DNA from: Pseudogemmobacter sp044142105
GTDB lineage: Bacteria > Pseudomonadota > Alphaproteobacteria > Rhodobacterales > Rhodobacteraceae
Assembly: GCF_044142105.1 (NCBI RefSeq)
Contig: NZ_JBGTYM010000002.1
Span: forward strand, 310,001 to 374,000
DNA: 64,000 nucleotides
Direction of reading: 5' to 3'
Each line of letters opens with the position of its first letter. The first letter of the stretch is position 1. Below, one piece after another: positions 34,408-43,686 of this stretch. Below the pieces are notes generated by a model. That model was not told where the DNA came from and searched no databases. It saw only the letters and a program-made list of their open reading frames with translations. Made by a program: the position numbers and the translations under genes.

Positions 34408-36174
34408 ATGAGCGAGACCTCCGAGAAATCCTATCAGGTGCTGGCGCGGAAATACCGCCCGCAGACCTTCGCCGACCTGATCGGTCAGGACGCCATGGTC
34501 CGCACGCTCAAGAACGCCTTCGCCTCTGACCGTATCGCCCATGCTTTTGTGATGACCGGGGTGCGCGGGGTGGGCAAGACCACCACGGCGCGCATCGTCG
34601 CCAAGGGGCTGAACTGCATCGGCCCCGATGGTAAAGGCGGCCCCACGACCGAACCCTGTCTGGTCTGCGAACCCTGCCGCGCCATCGCCGAAGGCCGCCA
34701 TGTCGATGTGATCGAGATGGACGCCGCCTCCAACACCGGCGTCGACGACATCCGCCAGACCATCATCGGCTCGGTGCATTACGCGCCCGCCTCGGCGCGC
34801 TACAAGGTCTTCATCGTCGACGAGGTCCATATGCTCTCGACCTCGGCCTTCAACGCGCTTCTGAAAACGCTCGAGGAACCGCCCGCCCATGTGAAGTTCA
34901 TCTTCGCCACGACCGAGATCCGCAAGGTTCCGGTGACGATCCTGTCGCGCTGCCAGCGCTTCGACCTTAAGCGCATCGAACCCGAAGTGATGCTGGCCCA
35001 TCTTGCCAAGGTGGCGAAAGCCGAAGGGGCGACGCTGGCCGAAGATGCCCTTGCTCTCATCACCCGCGCCGCCGAAGGCTCGGTCCGCGACGCGATGAGC
35101 CTGATGGACCAGGCCATCGCCATGGGCGGCGGCGAAACTTCCGGCCCCCAGGTCCGCGCCATGCTGGGCCTTGCCGACCGGGGCCGCGTCCTTGACCTTT
35201 TCGACCTGATCATGAAGGGCGAAGCCGCCGCTGCCCTGTCCGAGCTTTCGGCGCAATATGCCGATGGCGCCGATCCCATGGCCGTGCTGCGCGATCTTGC
35301 CGAGATCACCCATTGGATTTCGGTCATCAAGATCACGCCCGAAGCGGCGGAAGACCCGACCACGCCGCCCGACGAACGCCGCCGCGGGCTTGAAATGGCC
35401 CAAGGGTTGTCGATGCGCGCGCTCTCGCGCATGTGGCAGATGCTGCTGAAAGCAATCGAGGAAGTGGGCCTCGCCCCCAATGCGATGATGGCCGCCGAGA
35501 TGGCGGTGATCCGGCTGACCCATGTCGCCGACCTGCCTGATCCCGAAACCCTGGTGCGCAAACTGTCGGAAGGCCCGCGCCCGCCCGCGCCCGGCGGTGG
35601 GGGCGGCGCGAGGACAGGGGGGGCGCCCGCGGGCGCGGTCCATGCCCCGATGGCCCGCGCGCCGATGCGCGGCCCGGTCAGCGGGCCGGTCGCTGCGGCG
35701 GCGGCTCCGGTGCTGGCCGAAGGCCAATTGCAGGTCTATGCCACGTTTGATCAGATCGTCGCCCTGATCCGGGAAAAGCGCGACATGCTGCTGCTGGCCG
35801 AAGTCGAGGATTATGTCCGCCTCGTCCGCTATTCCCCCGGACGGATCGAGTTCGAGCCGGGCCCCGGCGCCAGGCCCGATCTTGCCGCCCGCCTGTCGCA
35901 GCGCCTGCAAGGCTGGACCGGCGCGCGTTGGGGCGTCTCGGTCGTGTCCTCTGGCGGCGCGCCCACCGTGTCCGAGGTCAAGGCCCGCGAGCAGGAAGCG
36001 GCCCTGGCGGAAGCGCGCGAGAACCCGCTGGTGCAGGCCGTCCTCGCCGCCTTCCCGCAGGCGAGAATCACCGAGATCCGCAACCCCGAGGCGCTGGCCG
36101 CCCGCGCCGCCGCCGAAGCCCTGCCCGAGGTGGAGGCCGAATTCGATGACGACTGGGACCCGTTCGAATCCTGA
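34408..36174 (+). CDS. dnaX: DNA polymerase III subunits gamma/tau
   Basis: The clamp-loader ATPase that opens the sliding clamp at the replication fork. The 588 residues hold Walker A GVRGVGKTT (about residue 51), a four-cysteine zinc module (C70 ... CLVCEPC), Walker B FIVDEVHML (about 134) and the sensor region TTEIRKVPVTILSRCQRFDL. A Pro/Gly/Ala-rich linker (residues 392-430) leads to a tau-type C-terminal domain. I see no clear frameshift signal for a short gamma form. Start of the dnaX-ebfC-recR cluster. Confidence 0.96.
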   Translation: MSETSEKSYQVLARKYRPQTFADLIGQDAMVRTLKNAFASDRIAHAFVMTGVRGVGKTTTARIVAKGLNCIGPDGKGGPTTEPCLVCEPCRAIAEGRHVDVIEMDAASNTGVDDIRQTIIGSVHYAPASARYKVFIVDEVHMLSTSAFNALLKTLEEPPAHVKFIFATTEIRKVPVTILSRCQRFDLKRIEPEVMLAHLAKVAKAEGATLAEDALALITRAAEGSVRDAMSLMDQAIAMGGGETSGPQVRAMLGLADRGRVLDLFDLIMKGEAAAALSELSAQYADGADPMAVLRDLAEITHWISVIKITPEAAEDPTTPPDERRRGLEMAQGLSMRALSRMWQMLLKAIEEVGLAPNAMMAAEMAVIRLTHVADLPDPETLVRKLSEGPRPPAPGGGGGARTGGAPAGAVHAPMARAPMRGPVSGPVAAAAAPVLAEGQLQVYATFDQIVALIREKRDMLLLAEVEDYVRLVRYSPGRIEFEPGPGARPDLAARLSQRLQGWTGARWGVSVVSSGGAPTVSEVKAREQEAALAEARENPLVQAVLAAFPQARITEIRNPEALAARAAAEALPEVEAEFDDDWDPFES

Positions 36175-36273
36175 CCCCGTCCGGGAAATCGTCCGCCCCG
36201 TGCCCCGACCCCGAGGTTTCGCGGAAAACGCGCCTGCGGCCCTGACCAGAATTTTCGCCGAAAATTCTTCGCC

Positions 36274-36741
36274 ATGCTGACCCCGCGCCGCGCCACGCCC
36301 ACCGATGCGGCGCAGATCGCGCGGCTGAACCGCCACATCCAGTCTTGGCACGCGGCGCAATACCCCGAAACCTTCCACGCCGAACCCGATCCTGCCGAAG
36401 TCACCGCCCATTTCGCCGCGCGTCTGGCCGAACCGGGCGTGACCTGCCTTCTTCTCGGTGACCCGCCGCAGGCCTATGCGCTCCTGTCCCTTCAGGATCG
36501 CCCCGCTTCGCCCTTCTCTCCCGCGCGCCGCCGTTTGATGATCGACCATATCGCCGTCGATCCTGCCTTCCGCCGTCAGGGCTTTGGCCGCGCGCTTCTT
36601 GCCGCCGCCCGGGCCGAGGCGCGGGCCCTTGTCTGCGACGAGATCCTGCTCGACACGTGGGAGGCGAACCACGACGCTCACCGCTTCTTCGCCGCCGAAG
36701 GTTTCGCCCCCCGCCGCAGCTTGTGGCGCGCGCTGCCCTGA
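36274..36741 (+). CDS. GNAT-family N-acetyltransferase
   Basis: A 155-residue GNAT domain. The acetyl-CoA loop reads IAVDPAFRRQGFGRALLAAA (residues about 91-110), followed by LDTWEANHDAHRFFAAEGF, the usual strand 5 and final helix. The substrate is unknown. It is inserted between dnaX and ebfC, which are usually adjacent in bacteria. ATG 36274 is the first of the frame. Confidence 0.88.
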   Translation: MLTPRRATPTDAAQIARLNRHIQSWHAAQYPETFHAEPDPAEVTAHFAARLAEPGVTCLLLGDPPQAYALLSLQDRPASPFSPARRRLMIDHIAVDPAFRRQGFGRALLAAARAEARALVCDEILLDTWEANHDAHRFFAAEGFAPRRSLWRALP

Positions 36742-36812
36742 AACAGCGCTTTGCCTTGCGCCAGACCCGCCCCGACCGTATCTGAGACAAAAGCCGTCAG
36801 GAGGAAACACGC

Positions 36813-37166
36813 ATGTTCAAGGGACTTGGAGGCCTCGCCGGTCTGGGCGACATGGGCAAGATGATGAAGGCCGCCCAGGAGATGCAGGAAAAGATGGCCG
36901 CGCTGCAGGAAGACATGGCGCGCACCGTCGTTGTGGGTGAATCTGGCGCCGGTCTGGTCAAGGCGCGGGCGACGGCGAAGGGAGAGGTCACCGGCCTCGA
37001 CATTGACGCCTCCATCCTGGTCCCCACCGAAAAGGAAGTGCTGGAAGACCTGATCCTTGCCGCGATCCGTGACGCCCAGTCGAAAGGCGCCGCCCGCCAG
37101 TCCGAGGAAATGCGCAAGATGGCCGATGCGCTGGGCCTGCCCCCCGGCATGAACCTGCCCTTCTGA
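36813..37166 (+). CDS. ebfC: nucleoid-associated YbaB/EbfC-family protein
   Basis: A 117-residue small DNA-binding protein usually encoded between dnaX and recR. It has the family helix MKAAQEMQEKMAALQEDMA, the sheet VVVGESGAGLVKARATAKGE, and the C-terminal ALGLPPGMNLPF. It binds DNA as a tweezer-like dimer. ATG 36813 has CAGGAGG nine bases upstream. It is separated from recR by three bases. Confidence 0.94.
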   Translation: MFKGLGGLAGLGDMGKMMKAAQEMQEKMAALQEDMARTVVVGESGAGLVKARATAKGEVTGLDIDASILVPTEKEVLEDLILAAIRDAQSKGAARQSEEMRKMADALGLPPGMNLPF

Positions 37167-37169
37167 GCC

Positions 37170-37769
37170 ATGGCGAGCGACGCGACGGGCATCGAGGCGC
37201 TGATCGAGCTGATGGCCCGCCTGCCGGGCCTCGGGCCTCGTTCGGCCCGCCGTGCCGTGCTGATGATGCTCAAGAAGCGCGGTCAGGTCATGGCGCCGCT
37301 GGCGCAGGCCATGGCCCAGGTCGCTCTCACCGCCAGGGATTGTCATATCTGCGGCAATATCTCGACCGAGGAGACCTGCCCGATCTGCGCCGATCCCGCC
37401 CGCGCCACCGGCACGATCTGTGTGGTCGAGGATGTGGCCGATCTCTGGGCGCTGGAACGCGGCGGTGTGTTCAAGGGCCGCTACCACGTCCTCGGCGGCA
37501 CGCTTTCGGCGCTGGATGCCATCGGCCCCGATGAGCTGGGCATTCCCCGCCTCGCCCGCCGCGTCGCCGATCAGGGTATTGCCGAAGTCATCCTCGCCCT
37601 TAACGCCACGGTCGACGGCCAGACCACCGCGCATTACATCGCCGACGCTCTGGCCGGAACCCAGGCCGAGATCACCACGCTTGCCCAGGGCGTCCCGGTC
37701 GGCGGCGAGCTTGACTATCTCGACGACGGCACGATCGGCGCCGCCCTGCGCGCCCGCCGCCGCGTCTGA
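37170..37769 (+). CDS. recR: recombination mediator protein
   Basis: A 199-residue RecR, which works with RecO (and RecF) to load RecA on gapped DNA. An N-terminal helix-hairpin-helix (LMARLPGLGPRSARRAVLMM), a four-cysteine zinc finger (CHICGNIS ... CPIC, residues about 58-73) and a Toprim domain (TICVVEDVADLWALERGG ... HVLGGTLSALDAIGPDEL) are all present, ending in VGGELDYLDDGTIGAALRAR. It is coupled to ebfC. Confidence 0.97.
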   Translation: MASDATGIEALIELMARLPGLGPRSARRAVLMMLKKRGQVMAPLAQAMAQVALTARDCHICGNISTEETCPICADPARATGTICVVEDVADLWALERGGVFKGRYHVLGGTLSALDAIGPDELGIPRLARRVADQGIAEVILALNATVDGQTTAHYIADALAGTQAEITTLAQGVPVGGELDYLDDGTIGAALRARRRV

Positions 37770-37849
37770 CCTGGCACCACGCCCCTGTCCCATCTGCCCT
37801 CGCTGGCGGATCAGGCACCTTGCACCACACGCGCATCGACGGTGACCCA

Positions 37850-37899
37850 GGCCAGGATCGCCTCGCGTCCGGCAGGGGCCGACGCCCGCGATCCTGGCC
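37850..37899. repeat. long interrupted hairpin between recR and GNAT gene
   Basis: GGCCAGGATCGC at 37850-37861 is perfectly repeated inverted at 37888-37899, and inside it GCGTC (37865-37869) pairs with GACGC (37881-37885). The fold is a 17-bp, slightly bulged stem in the gap between two converging genes. It may be a two-way terminator or a copy of a dispersed palindromic element; no T-run is present on either strand. Confidence 0.6.
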
Positions 37900-37908
37900 G
37901 CCTCGACC

Positions 37909-38445
37909 CTAGTCCGGCTGATCCAGAGCGAAGGCCGGGTGATAGGTCACCTCGCCCACGGCGCGCGCCCGCCCATGGAAGGGTAGGGCCAGCACCACCT
38001 CGGGCGGGTATCCGGCGGCGCCAAGACCGGGAAAGGCGGCAAAGCCGAAGCGGTTGTAATAGGCGGGACTTCCGACCAGCACCGCACCGCGGCAGGTGGC
38101 GCGCAGGCGGCGCAACGCCTCGGCCATCAAGACCGATCCGACGCCCTGCCGATGCCAGTCGGGCGCGACAGCCAGCGGCCCGATCAGCCCCCAACCGTCT
38201 TGCCCACCGACCGAGGCGGCCGAAGCCGCCAGATGGCCGATGACCTGTCTCTTCAGCGTCGCGACAAGCGACAGCGCCAGCGCCTTGTCGGCACGGAGCA
38301 AGTCCACGATCGCGGCCTCGGTGCCCGATGCCTGGGCCAGAAGCCGCATTGCCTCGGTGATGGTGCGGCTGATCGCCGGGATGTCGGCGGCGATCTCGTC
38401 GCGAATCAAAAGGCCGGACGGGCCCTTCATTTCCTTGGATTTCAT
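37909..38445 (-). CDS. GNAT-family N-acetyltransferase
   Basis: A 178-residue acetyltransferase of the YhbS-like type. The core reads IGPLAVAPDWHRQGVGSVLMAEALRRLR (given in two parts: strand 4 IGPLAVAPDW and loop RQGVGSVLM), then VLVGSPAYYNRFGFAAFPGLG with the Tyr-rich strand 5 typical of this group. The substrate is unknown. The start is ATG 38445 with no strong ribosome site; ATG 38430 is possible. Confidence 0.85.
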   Translation of the reverse strand: MKSKEMKGPSGLLIRDEIAADIPAISRTITEAMRLLAQASGTEAAIVDLLRADKALALSLVATLKRQVIGHLAASAASVGGQDGWGLIGPLAVAPDWHRQGVGSVLMAEALRRLRATCRGAVLVGSPAYYNRFGFAAFPGLGAAGYPPEVVLALPFHGRARAVGEVTYHPAFALDQPD

Positions 38446-38753
38446 GGATGTCTCATGTGATGGACGTAAGAGGGCACCCGACGCGGTGCGCGCGGGTGGA
38501 TGAGGGCGGGATGGCGCTCTGCGGATCAGAGAGCCTTCTCACACAAGCTCTGACATCCAGTCTCCATGATCTGGCCGGCGAGAGACCCCCCGCCGCATCC
38601 GCTGAAATCCTAAGGCCCTCGGCCGCGTCGGCGCAATGGCAGGCCCGGCAGGGCACCAGCCAGCCTCAAGAACGCCGCAGCAAGGCCCATCGGACAGGGG
38701 CAGTCCGCGGTCACCGCTGACGGCAAGCACCGCTTTGCGCGGGGACCGGCGGG
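38446..38753. other. intergenic stretch without a recognisable gene
   Basis: 308 bases between the acetyltransferase start and the fnrL stop. The open frames here are short and compositionally unconvincing. I see no tRNA, no strong hairpin and no operator resembling those found elsewhere in the window. Confidence 0.5.
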
Positions 38754-39506
38754 TCAGGCCAGCATCCCGCCATCGCTGTCATCGCCGGCTTCTTCCTGAA
38801 GGCGGTCGAAATCGGGAATCACGATGCGGCGTTTGCCTTCAAGATGGATCACCCCATCGCGCTTCAGCGCCGAGATCTGTCGGCTGACCGTTTCCAGCGT
38901 CAGGCCGAGGTAATCCGCCATTTCCTCGCGCGTGAGCGGCAGGTCGACATTCAGCGCGCCCTTGGCATGGCGCAGGTGCAAAGCCGCGTCGCGCCGGGCG
39001 ATGATCGAGATCAGCGAGGCGATCTTCTCCCGCGCCGTCTTGCGGCCCAGCAGCAGCATCCATTCCCGCGCCGAATCCAGCTCGTCGAGGGTCATTTCCA
39101 ACAGGCGCTGCGCGAGATGCGGGGTCTGGACCATCATGTCCTCGAAGGGCTTCTTGCGGAAGCAGCACATCACGACATCGGTGGTGGCGGTGACGTCATA
39201 GGCCGCCGTCGCGCGGCCCGGACGGCCGACGAAATCCGAGGGCAGCAGCAGCCCGACCATCTGGCGGCGGCCGTCTTCCATCGTCTGGGTCAGCGTGGCG
39301 ATGCCCGAGACGACCGAGGCCACGAAATCCATCCGGTCGCCCGACCACACGATGGCCTGTCCCGCCTCATAGGACCGATAATATTTGATCTGCTCCAGCC
39401 TCGAAAGCTCGTCGCTTTCGCAGCGCGCGCAGACGGCGCGATGGCGAATGGGACAATCGCCGCATTCCTGGTGGCCTGCGTGAAACTGAATATCCTGCAG
39501 AGCCAT
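38754..39506 (-). CDS. fnrL: FNR-type oxygen-sensing transcription regulator
   Basis: A 250-residue FNR homologue that switches on anaerobic and microaerobic genes. N-terminal cysteines at 15, 18, 26 and 29 (CGDCPIRHRAVCARC) and another in VVMCCFRKK can ligate a [4Fe-4S] cluster. The C-terminal helix-turn-helix (MADYLGLTLETVSRQISALK) carries the FNR recognition E--SR. ATG 39506 follows AAAGG; a TTG one codon earlier is less likely. It diverges from hemN around an FNR box, as fnrL does in Rhodobacter. Confidence 0.95.
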   Translation of the reverse strand: MALQDIQFHAGHQECGDCPIRHRAVCARCESDELSRLEQIKYYRSYEAGQAIVWSGDRMDFVASVVSGIATLTQTMEDGRRQMVGLLLPSDFVGRPGRATAAYDVTATTDVVMCCFRKKPFEDMMVQTPHLAQRLLEMTLDELDSAREWMLLLGRKTAREKIASLISIIARRDAALHLRHAKGALNVDLPLTREEMADYLGLTLETVSRQISALKRDGVIHLEGKRRIVIPDFDRLQEEAGDDSDGGMLA

Positions 39507-39523
39507 CAACAGCCTTTCACCAC

Positions 39524-39537
39524 TTGATCTGCGTCAA
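39524..39537. promoter_or_regulatory. FNR box between fnrL and hemN
   Basis: TTGATCTGCGTCAA matches the FNR consensus TTGAT-N4-ATCAA at nine of ten positions. It sits 18 bases from the fnrL start and 36 bases from the hemN start, so it could repress fnrL and/or activate hemN. Confidence 0.85.
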
Positions 39538-39572
39538 GGCATCTCTGCCCGCGCGCCAATAAGGCTAATCCC

Positions 39573-40928
39573 ATGGAAACGGATGCGCAACTCACGCGCC
39601 TCGGTCTTTTTGACGCGCGGGTGCCCAGATATACCTCATACCCGACCGCACCGCAATTTGCCGGTGGTGTAACGCCTGAGGTCTTTGAAAGCTGGATCGC
39701 GGCAATTCCGGAAGGGGCGGCAATTTCCCTTTACCTGCATGTGCCATTCTGCCGCAGACTGTGCTGGTTTTGCGCCTGCCGGACGCAGGGCACATCGACG
39801 CTGGATCCGGTTCTCGCCTATGTCGAGACGCTGAAGGCGGAAATCGCCCTGCTGGCGCGCCTGTTGCCGCGCGGCGTCACCCTGTCCCGGTTGCATTGGG
39901 GCGGCGGGACGCCAACGCTGTTGCCTGCCGACCAGATCCGCGACCTGGCCGATACCATCCTGGCCGTCATGCCGATGGCCGAGGAGGGCGAGTTCTCGGT
40001 CGAGATCGACCCGAACGAGGTGGATGATGCCCGGCTCGACGCCCTGGCGGCGGCGGGGATGAACCGTGCCTCGATCGGGGTGCAGGATTTCGATCCGCAG
40101 ATTCAGGCCACGATCGGGCGCGAGCAAAGCTATGAGCTGACCCGCGAAGTGGCAGATAAAATTCGCGACCGCGGCGTGCGCAGCCTGAATGCCGATATTC
40201 TCTACGGTCTGCCGCATCAGACTCCTCAGAAGATTGCGGATTCGGTGCAGAAGCTTCTGTCTCTCTCGCCTGACCGGGTGGCGCTTTATGGCTATGCCCA
40301 TGTGCCCTGGATGAGCCGGCGCCAGCAGATGATCCCATCGGATGCGATGCCAACGCCGGAAGAACGGCTGCGCCTCTTTGGCGTGGCGCGGCAATTGTTC
40401 GCCTGGGACGGCTATCGCGAGATCGGCATCGACCATTTCGCGCGGGCCGAGGACGGGCTGGCAGTGGCGCAGCAGCTGGGGCGGTTGCGGCGGAACTTCC
40501 AGGGCTATACGGACGACACGTCCGAGGTGCTGGTGGGGCTTGGCGCCTCGTCGATCTCGCGCTTTCCGCAGGGCTATGCGCAGAACGCCTCGGCCACGGC
40601 GGCCCATACCAAGGCGATCCGCGAGGGCCGCTTCAGCACCCATCGCGGCCATGTCTTTGCAGGCGAGGATCTGCTGCGCGGGCGGATCATCGAGGCCTTG
40701 ATGTGCGATTTCGCCGTGGACCGGACTGAACTGCTGCGGGATTTCGGCGTGACGGCGGCCCGTGTCGATGCGCTGTTCCGCGATGCGGCCGCCGGGTTCG
40801 AGGATCTGGTCCGGGTGACGGACGGGGTGCTGACGATTTCCGGCAAGGGCCGCCCCCTGACCCGCATGATCGCGCGCGCCTTCGACGCCTATGACCAGAG
40901 CAAGGCGCAGCATTCCGCGGCGGTCTAG
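39573..40928 (+). CDS. hemN: oxygen-independent coproporphyrinogen III oxidase
   Basis: A 451-residue radical SAM enzyme that decarboxylates coproporphyrinogen III in haem (and, in phototrophs, bacteriochlorophyll) synthesis when oxygen is low. The cluster motif is C60-RRL-C64-WF-C67, followed by HWGGGTPTLLP and the SAM-binding SVEIDPNEVDDARL, RASIGVQDFDPQIQ. The length and the C-terminal HemN domain (FARAEDGLAVAQQLGRLRRNFQGY) fit true HemN rather than HemW. An FNR box lies upstream. Confidence 0.96.
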   Translation: METDAQLTRLGLFDARVPRYTSYPTAPQFAGGVTPEVFESWIAAIPEGAAISLYLHVPFCRRLCWFCACRTQGTSTLDPVLAYVETLKAEIALLARLLPRGVTLSRLHWGGGTPTLLPADQIRDLADTILAVMPMAEEGEFSVEIDPNEVDDARLDALAAAGMNRASIGVQDFDPQIQATIGREQSYELTREVADKIRDRGVRSLNADILYGLPHQTPQKIADSVQKLLSLSPDRVALYGYAHVPWMSRRQQMIPSDAMPTPEERLRLFGVARQLFAWDGYREIGIDHFARAEDGLAVAQQLGRLRRNFQGYTDDTSEVLVGLGASSISRFPQGYAQNASATAAHTKAIREGRFSTHRGHVFAGEDLLRGRIIEALMCDFAVDRTELLRDFGVTAARVDALFRDAAAGFEDLVRVTDGVLTISGKGRPLTRMIARAFDAYDQSKAQHSAAV

Positions 40929-41148
40929 CTGCGGCGTCCCGGGCGGTTGTTCCCCCGCCGCGGGGGCAGGCTGCGAGCGCCGGGCCTCGGCCTGGGCTGC
41001 CGCAGGATGAATTTTCCGCAGCGGCGTGAGGGTCCTGGCGCCCTTATTCTTCCCTTCGCCGCCCTCCAGCCGTGTCAGCGGGGGCTTATGGCGGGGCGAG
41101 GGGCAAAATTGCCTGCTGGCCCCCTGCCACGCGGCGGGATAGGGCTTG

Positions 41149-42753
41149 ATGTCAGACATGCCTGTGCAGCTGGATGCGCCCCGAAGATCGAAGATGCAGA
41201 TTCTTGTCAGACTTCTCTCCCGGCCCGGAGCCGCCGCCCTGGCTTTTCTGATCGCGGCGCTGGTGCTGATCCTCTTGCGGCCGCTGCTCGCGGTGGACGA
41301 GACGCGCTATCTGACCGTCGCCTGGGAAATGTGGACGGGCGGCTCGAAAATCGTTCCGCATCTGAATGGCGAGGTCTACAGCCACAAGCCGCCGCTGCTG
41401 TTCTGGCTGGTCAATCTGGTCTGGACGATCTTCGGCACGAGTGACCTTCTGGCCCGCTTCGTCGCGCCGCTGGCGGGGGCGGGGGCGGTGCTGCTGACCG
41501 GTCGGCTGGCCCGGGTGCTGTGGCCCGAGATGCCCGAGCGCGCCGGACGCGCCGCCTGGGCGCTCGCGGGGACCGGAGTGTTCCTTGCCTATGGTTCTGC
41601 CACGATGTTCGACACGCTTCTGACTGTGGCGACTCTGTGCGGGATCTGGTCGCTCTGGGCGCTGGCGCGCCGGGCCGAGATCTCGCGCTCGGTCGTGCTG
41701 GGCCTTGGTGCGGCGCTGGCGCTGGGGGTGCTGGCCAAGGGGCCGGTGATCCTGTTGCATGTGCTGCCTGCCGCGCTGGCCTATCCTCTGTGGCGACCGG
41801 GGCCGCTGACCCTGCCGCCGCGTCGCTTCTACACCGGGCTTGGCCTGGGCCTTCTGGTCTGTCTGGCGCTTCTGGCGCTGTGGCTGGGGCCGGCGCTGAT
41901 CCTGGGCGATGCTGCCTATCGCAATGACATCCTGTGGCGGCAGAGCGCGGGCCGCATGGTGCAGAGCTTTGCCCATGACCGGCCGGTCTGGTTTTTCGCG
42001 GCGCTTCTGCCGCTGTTCCTTTGGCCTTTTGGCTGGGGGCGGCAGGTTCTGGGAGGCTGGCAAGAAAGAGCCAGCCCGCAGGTCCGGCTCTTGATGATCT
42101 GGGCTGTCGCGGGACTGGTCGCCTTCAGCTTTGTCAGCGGCAAGCAGATCCATTACCTGCTGCCGGAACTGGCCGCGCTGGCGCTCCTTCTCTCGATTGC
42201 CGCGCCCGGCAGCCTGGGTAGGGTCACCCGCTTCCTGCCGCTGCTGCCCGCGCTGGGGTTGGCGGGTGCAGGCGTGGCGGCGCTGCTTGGCTTCGTGCCC
42301 GAAAAGACCTTGCCGGGCGGCGTTTCGCCCTTGGCGCTGCTGGGCGGGCTGGCGCTGCTGGCGGCCACCCTGGGGCTGGTGGCCCGGGCGCGGACGCCGC
42401 TCGGGGCGCTGGCGCCGGTGGCCCCAGCCACGCTGATCCTGTTCGAGCTGCTGGTCTGGCGCAGCCTCTGGCTGGACAGCGACCCCGGCCGCATCGCAGC
42501 GCTGCTGGCTGCCGATGCCGACAAGGGCGTTGCCACGACGGACATCACCTATGCGGGCGAGTTCACCTATGCCGCCCGCCTGCCCGCGCCGGTCAGGGTG
42601 CTGCGTGACGATGCCGCGCTGGTGGCCTGGATGCAGGATCATCCGGGCGGGCTGCTGCTAACCGTCGCGCCCCTGACGCGGTCGGACCTGGCGCCCTTGG
42701 GCGACGCGCCCTTGCAGCGCGACCATTGGTATGTCTATCGCGTGACGCCTTAA
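41149..42753 (+). CDS. ArnT-like GT39-family membrane glycosyltransferase
   Basis: A 534-residue protein with about 12 membrane helices. The first periplasmic loop has the family marks DETRYLTVAWEMW and LNGEVYSHKPPLLFWL, with the catalytic Asp-Glu pair of ArnT/PMT-type transferases that use polyprenyl-phosphate sugars. The C-terminal soluble part (residues about 440-534) is short. The acceptor may be lipid A or another envelope glycan. ATG 41149 is preferred to TTG 41146. Its stop overlaps the stop of the converging cyclodeaminase gene. Confidence 0.88.
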   Translation: MSDMPVQLDAPRRSKMQILVRLLSRPGAAALAFLIAALVLILLRPLLAVDETRYLTVAWEMWTGGSKIVPHLNGEVYSHKPPLLFWLVNLVWTIFGTSDLLARFVAPLAGAGAVLLTGRLARVLWPEMPERAGRAAWALAGTGVFLAYGSATMFDTLLTVATLCGIWSLWALARRAEISRSVVLGLGAALALGVLAKGPVILLHVLPAALAYPLWRPGPLTLPPRRFYTGLGLGLLVCLALLALWLGPALILGDAAYRNDILWRQSAGRMVQSFAHDRPVWFFAALLPLFLWPFGWGRQVLGGWQERASPQVRLLMIWAVAGLVAFSFVSGKQIHYLLPELAALALLLSIAAPGSLGRVTRFLPLLPALGLAGAGVAALLGFVPEKTLPGGVSPLALLGGLALLAATLGLVARARTPLGALAPVAPATLILFELLVWRSLWLDSDPGRIAALLAADADKGVATTDITYAGEFTYAARLPAPVRVLRDDAALVAWMQDHPGGLLLTVAPLTRSDLAPLGDAPLQRDHWYVYRVTP

Positions 42754-43670
42754 ACTTGGCGGGACCGCCAGGCGCGCAGGATGTAATCGGCGGTCATCAG
42801 GTCGAGATGCGCGCCGCCCCCATTCTTGGCGATGGTGATTTCTTCAGCCGTTTCACGGGCATAGCGGCCCGAGGGCAGGTCGTAGAAATCCGCCAGGATC
42901 GCCTTTTCGGTGATCGCGCCGGATTTCAGTGGGGCCATGATCTCGCCGATATGATGCACCGTGGTGGCGCGGGCATCGACGAAAAGCCGGGCGTGCGCGA
43001 TGGCGGCATCGTCCACCTCGCGCATGTCGGGACGATAGGCCCCGATCAGGTCAAGATGCTGGCCGGGGCGCAGCCATTCGCCCTTGATCAGCGGTTCCGT
43101 CGCCATGGTGCAGGTGCAGATCACATCGGCCCAGCCCACGGCGGCCTCGAGGTCGGCGGCGATCTCCAGGCCGAGCGGCGTGGCGAGATGGGCGGCGCTG
43201 GCGACGCTGCGCGACCAGATGCGGAATTCGGCAGCGGGGAAGATGGTGCGATAGGCCGAGACCATCGAGCGTGCGACATTGCCCGCGCCGACCAGAAGGA
43301 TGCGGCGGCTGTCCTTGCGGGCCAGTTTCGACGCGGCAAGCAGGCTGTCCCCGGCGGTCTTCCATTTGGTGACCAGATGGAAATCCACCAGCGCCGTCAG
43401 CTCTCCGGTCACGTCGTCATAAAGCGTCACCGCGCCGTTCACCGTGGGTTTCTTGCGGGCGGTATTGCCGGGCACCACGGTTGCCACTTTGACCAAAGCG
43501 CCCAGACCATCGATCCAGGTGGCACGGTCAAGCACGGTGTCCGGCCCGCGATAGACGAACAAGTCCTTGATATCCGGCTGCTTCAGGCGATGCCCGGCCT
43601 CGAAGGCCGCCATCAGGCCACGCCAGTCGAGCAGCTTTTCGGCGCTGCCGGGGATGAAATCGGGGGTCAT
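42750..43670 (-). CDS. ornithine cyclodeaminase/mu-crystallin family protein
   Basis: A 306-residue NAD(P)-binding protein. The Rossmann motif is LLVGAGNVARSMVSAYR (about residue 127), and an N-terminal substrate domain includes VVPGNTARKKPTVNGAVTLY and ALVDFHLVTKWKTAG with the family Lys. Relatives include ornithine cyclodeaminase, ketimine reductase and opine-type enzymes, so the substrate is open. ATG 43670 follows GGAAG. The downstream end overlaps the GT39 stop; the DMT gene upstream ends 17 bases before its start, suggesting one transcript. Confidence 0.87.
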   Translation of the reverse strand: MTPDFIPGSAEKLLDWRGLMAAFEAGHRLKQPDIKDLFVYRGPDTVLDRATWIDGLGALVKVATVVPGNTARKKPTVNGAVTLYDDVTGELTALVDFHLVTKWKTAGDSLLAASKLARKDSRRILLVGAGNVARSMVSAYRTIFPAAEFRIWSRSVASAAHLATPLGLEIAADLEAAVGWADVICTCTMATEPLIKGEWLRPGQHLDLIGAYRPDMREVDDAAIAHARLFVDARATTVHHIGEIMAPLKSGAITEKAILADFYDLPSGRYARETAEEITIAKNGGGAHLDLMTADYILRAWRSRQV

Positions 43671-43686
43671 CTGTCTTCCTTCGCCG

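Noticed and set aside
34255..36810. An 851-codon minus-strand open frame opposite dnaX
   Set aside because: Shadow of dnaX and the acetyltransferase; Gly/Arg/His-rich with no domain pattern.
37811..38194. A 127-codon minus-strand ORF covering the palindrome after recR
   Set aside because: It overlaps the acetyltransferase gene in another frame on the same strand and has Arg/Gly-rich, non-protein-like composition.
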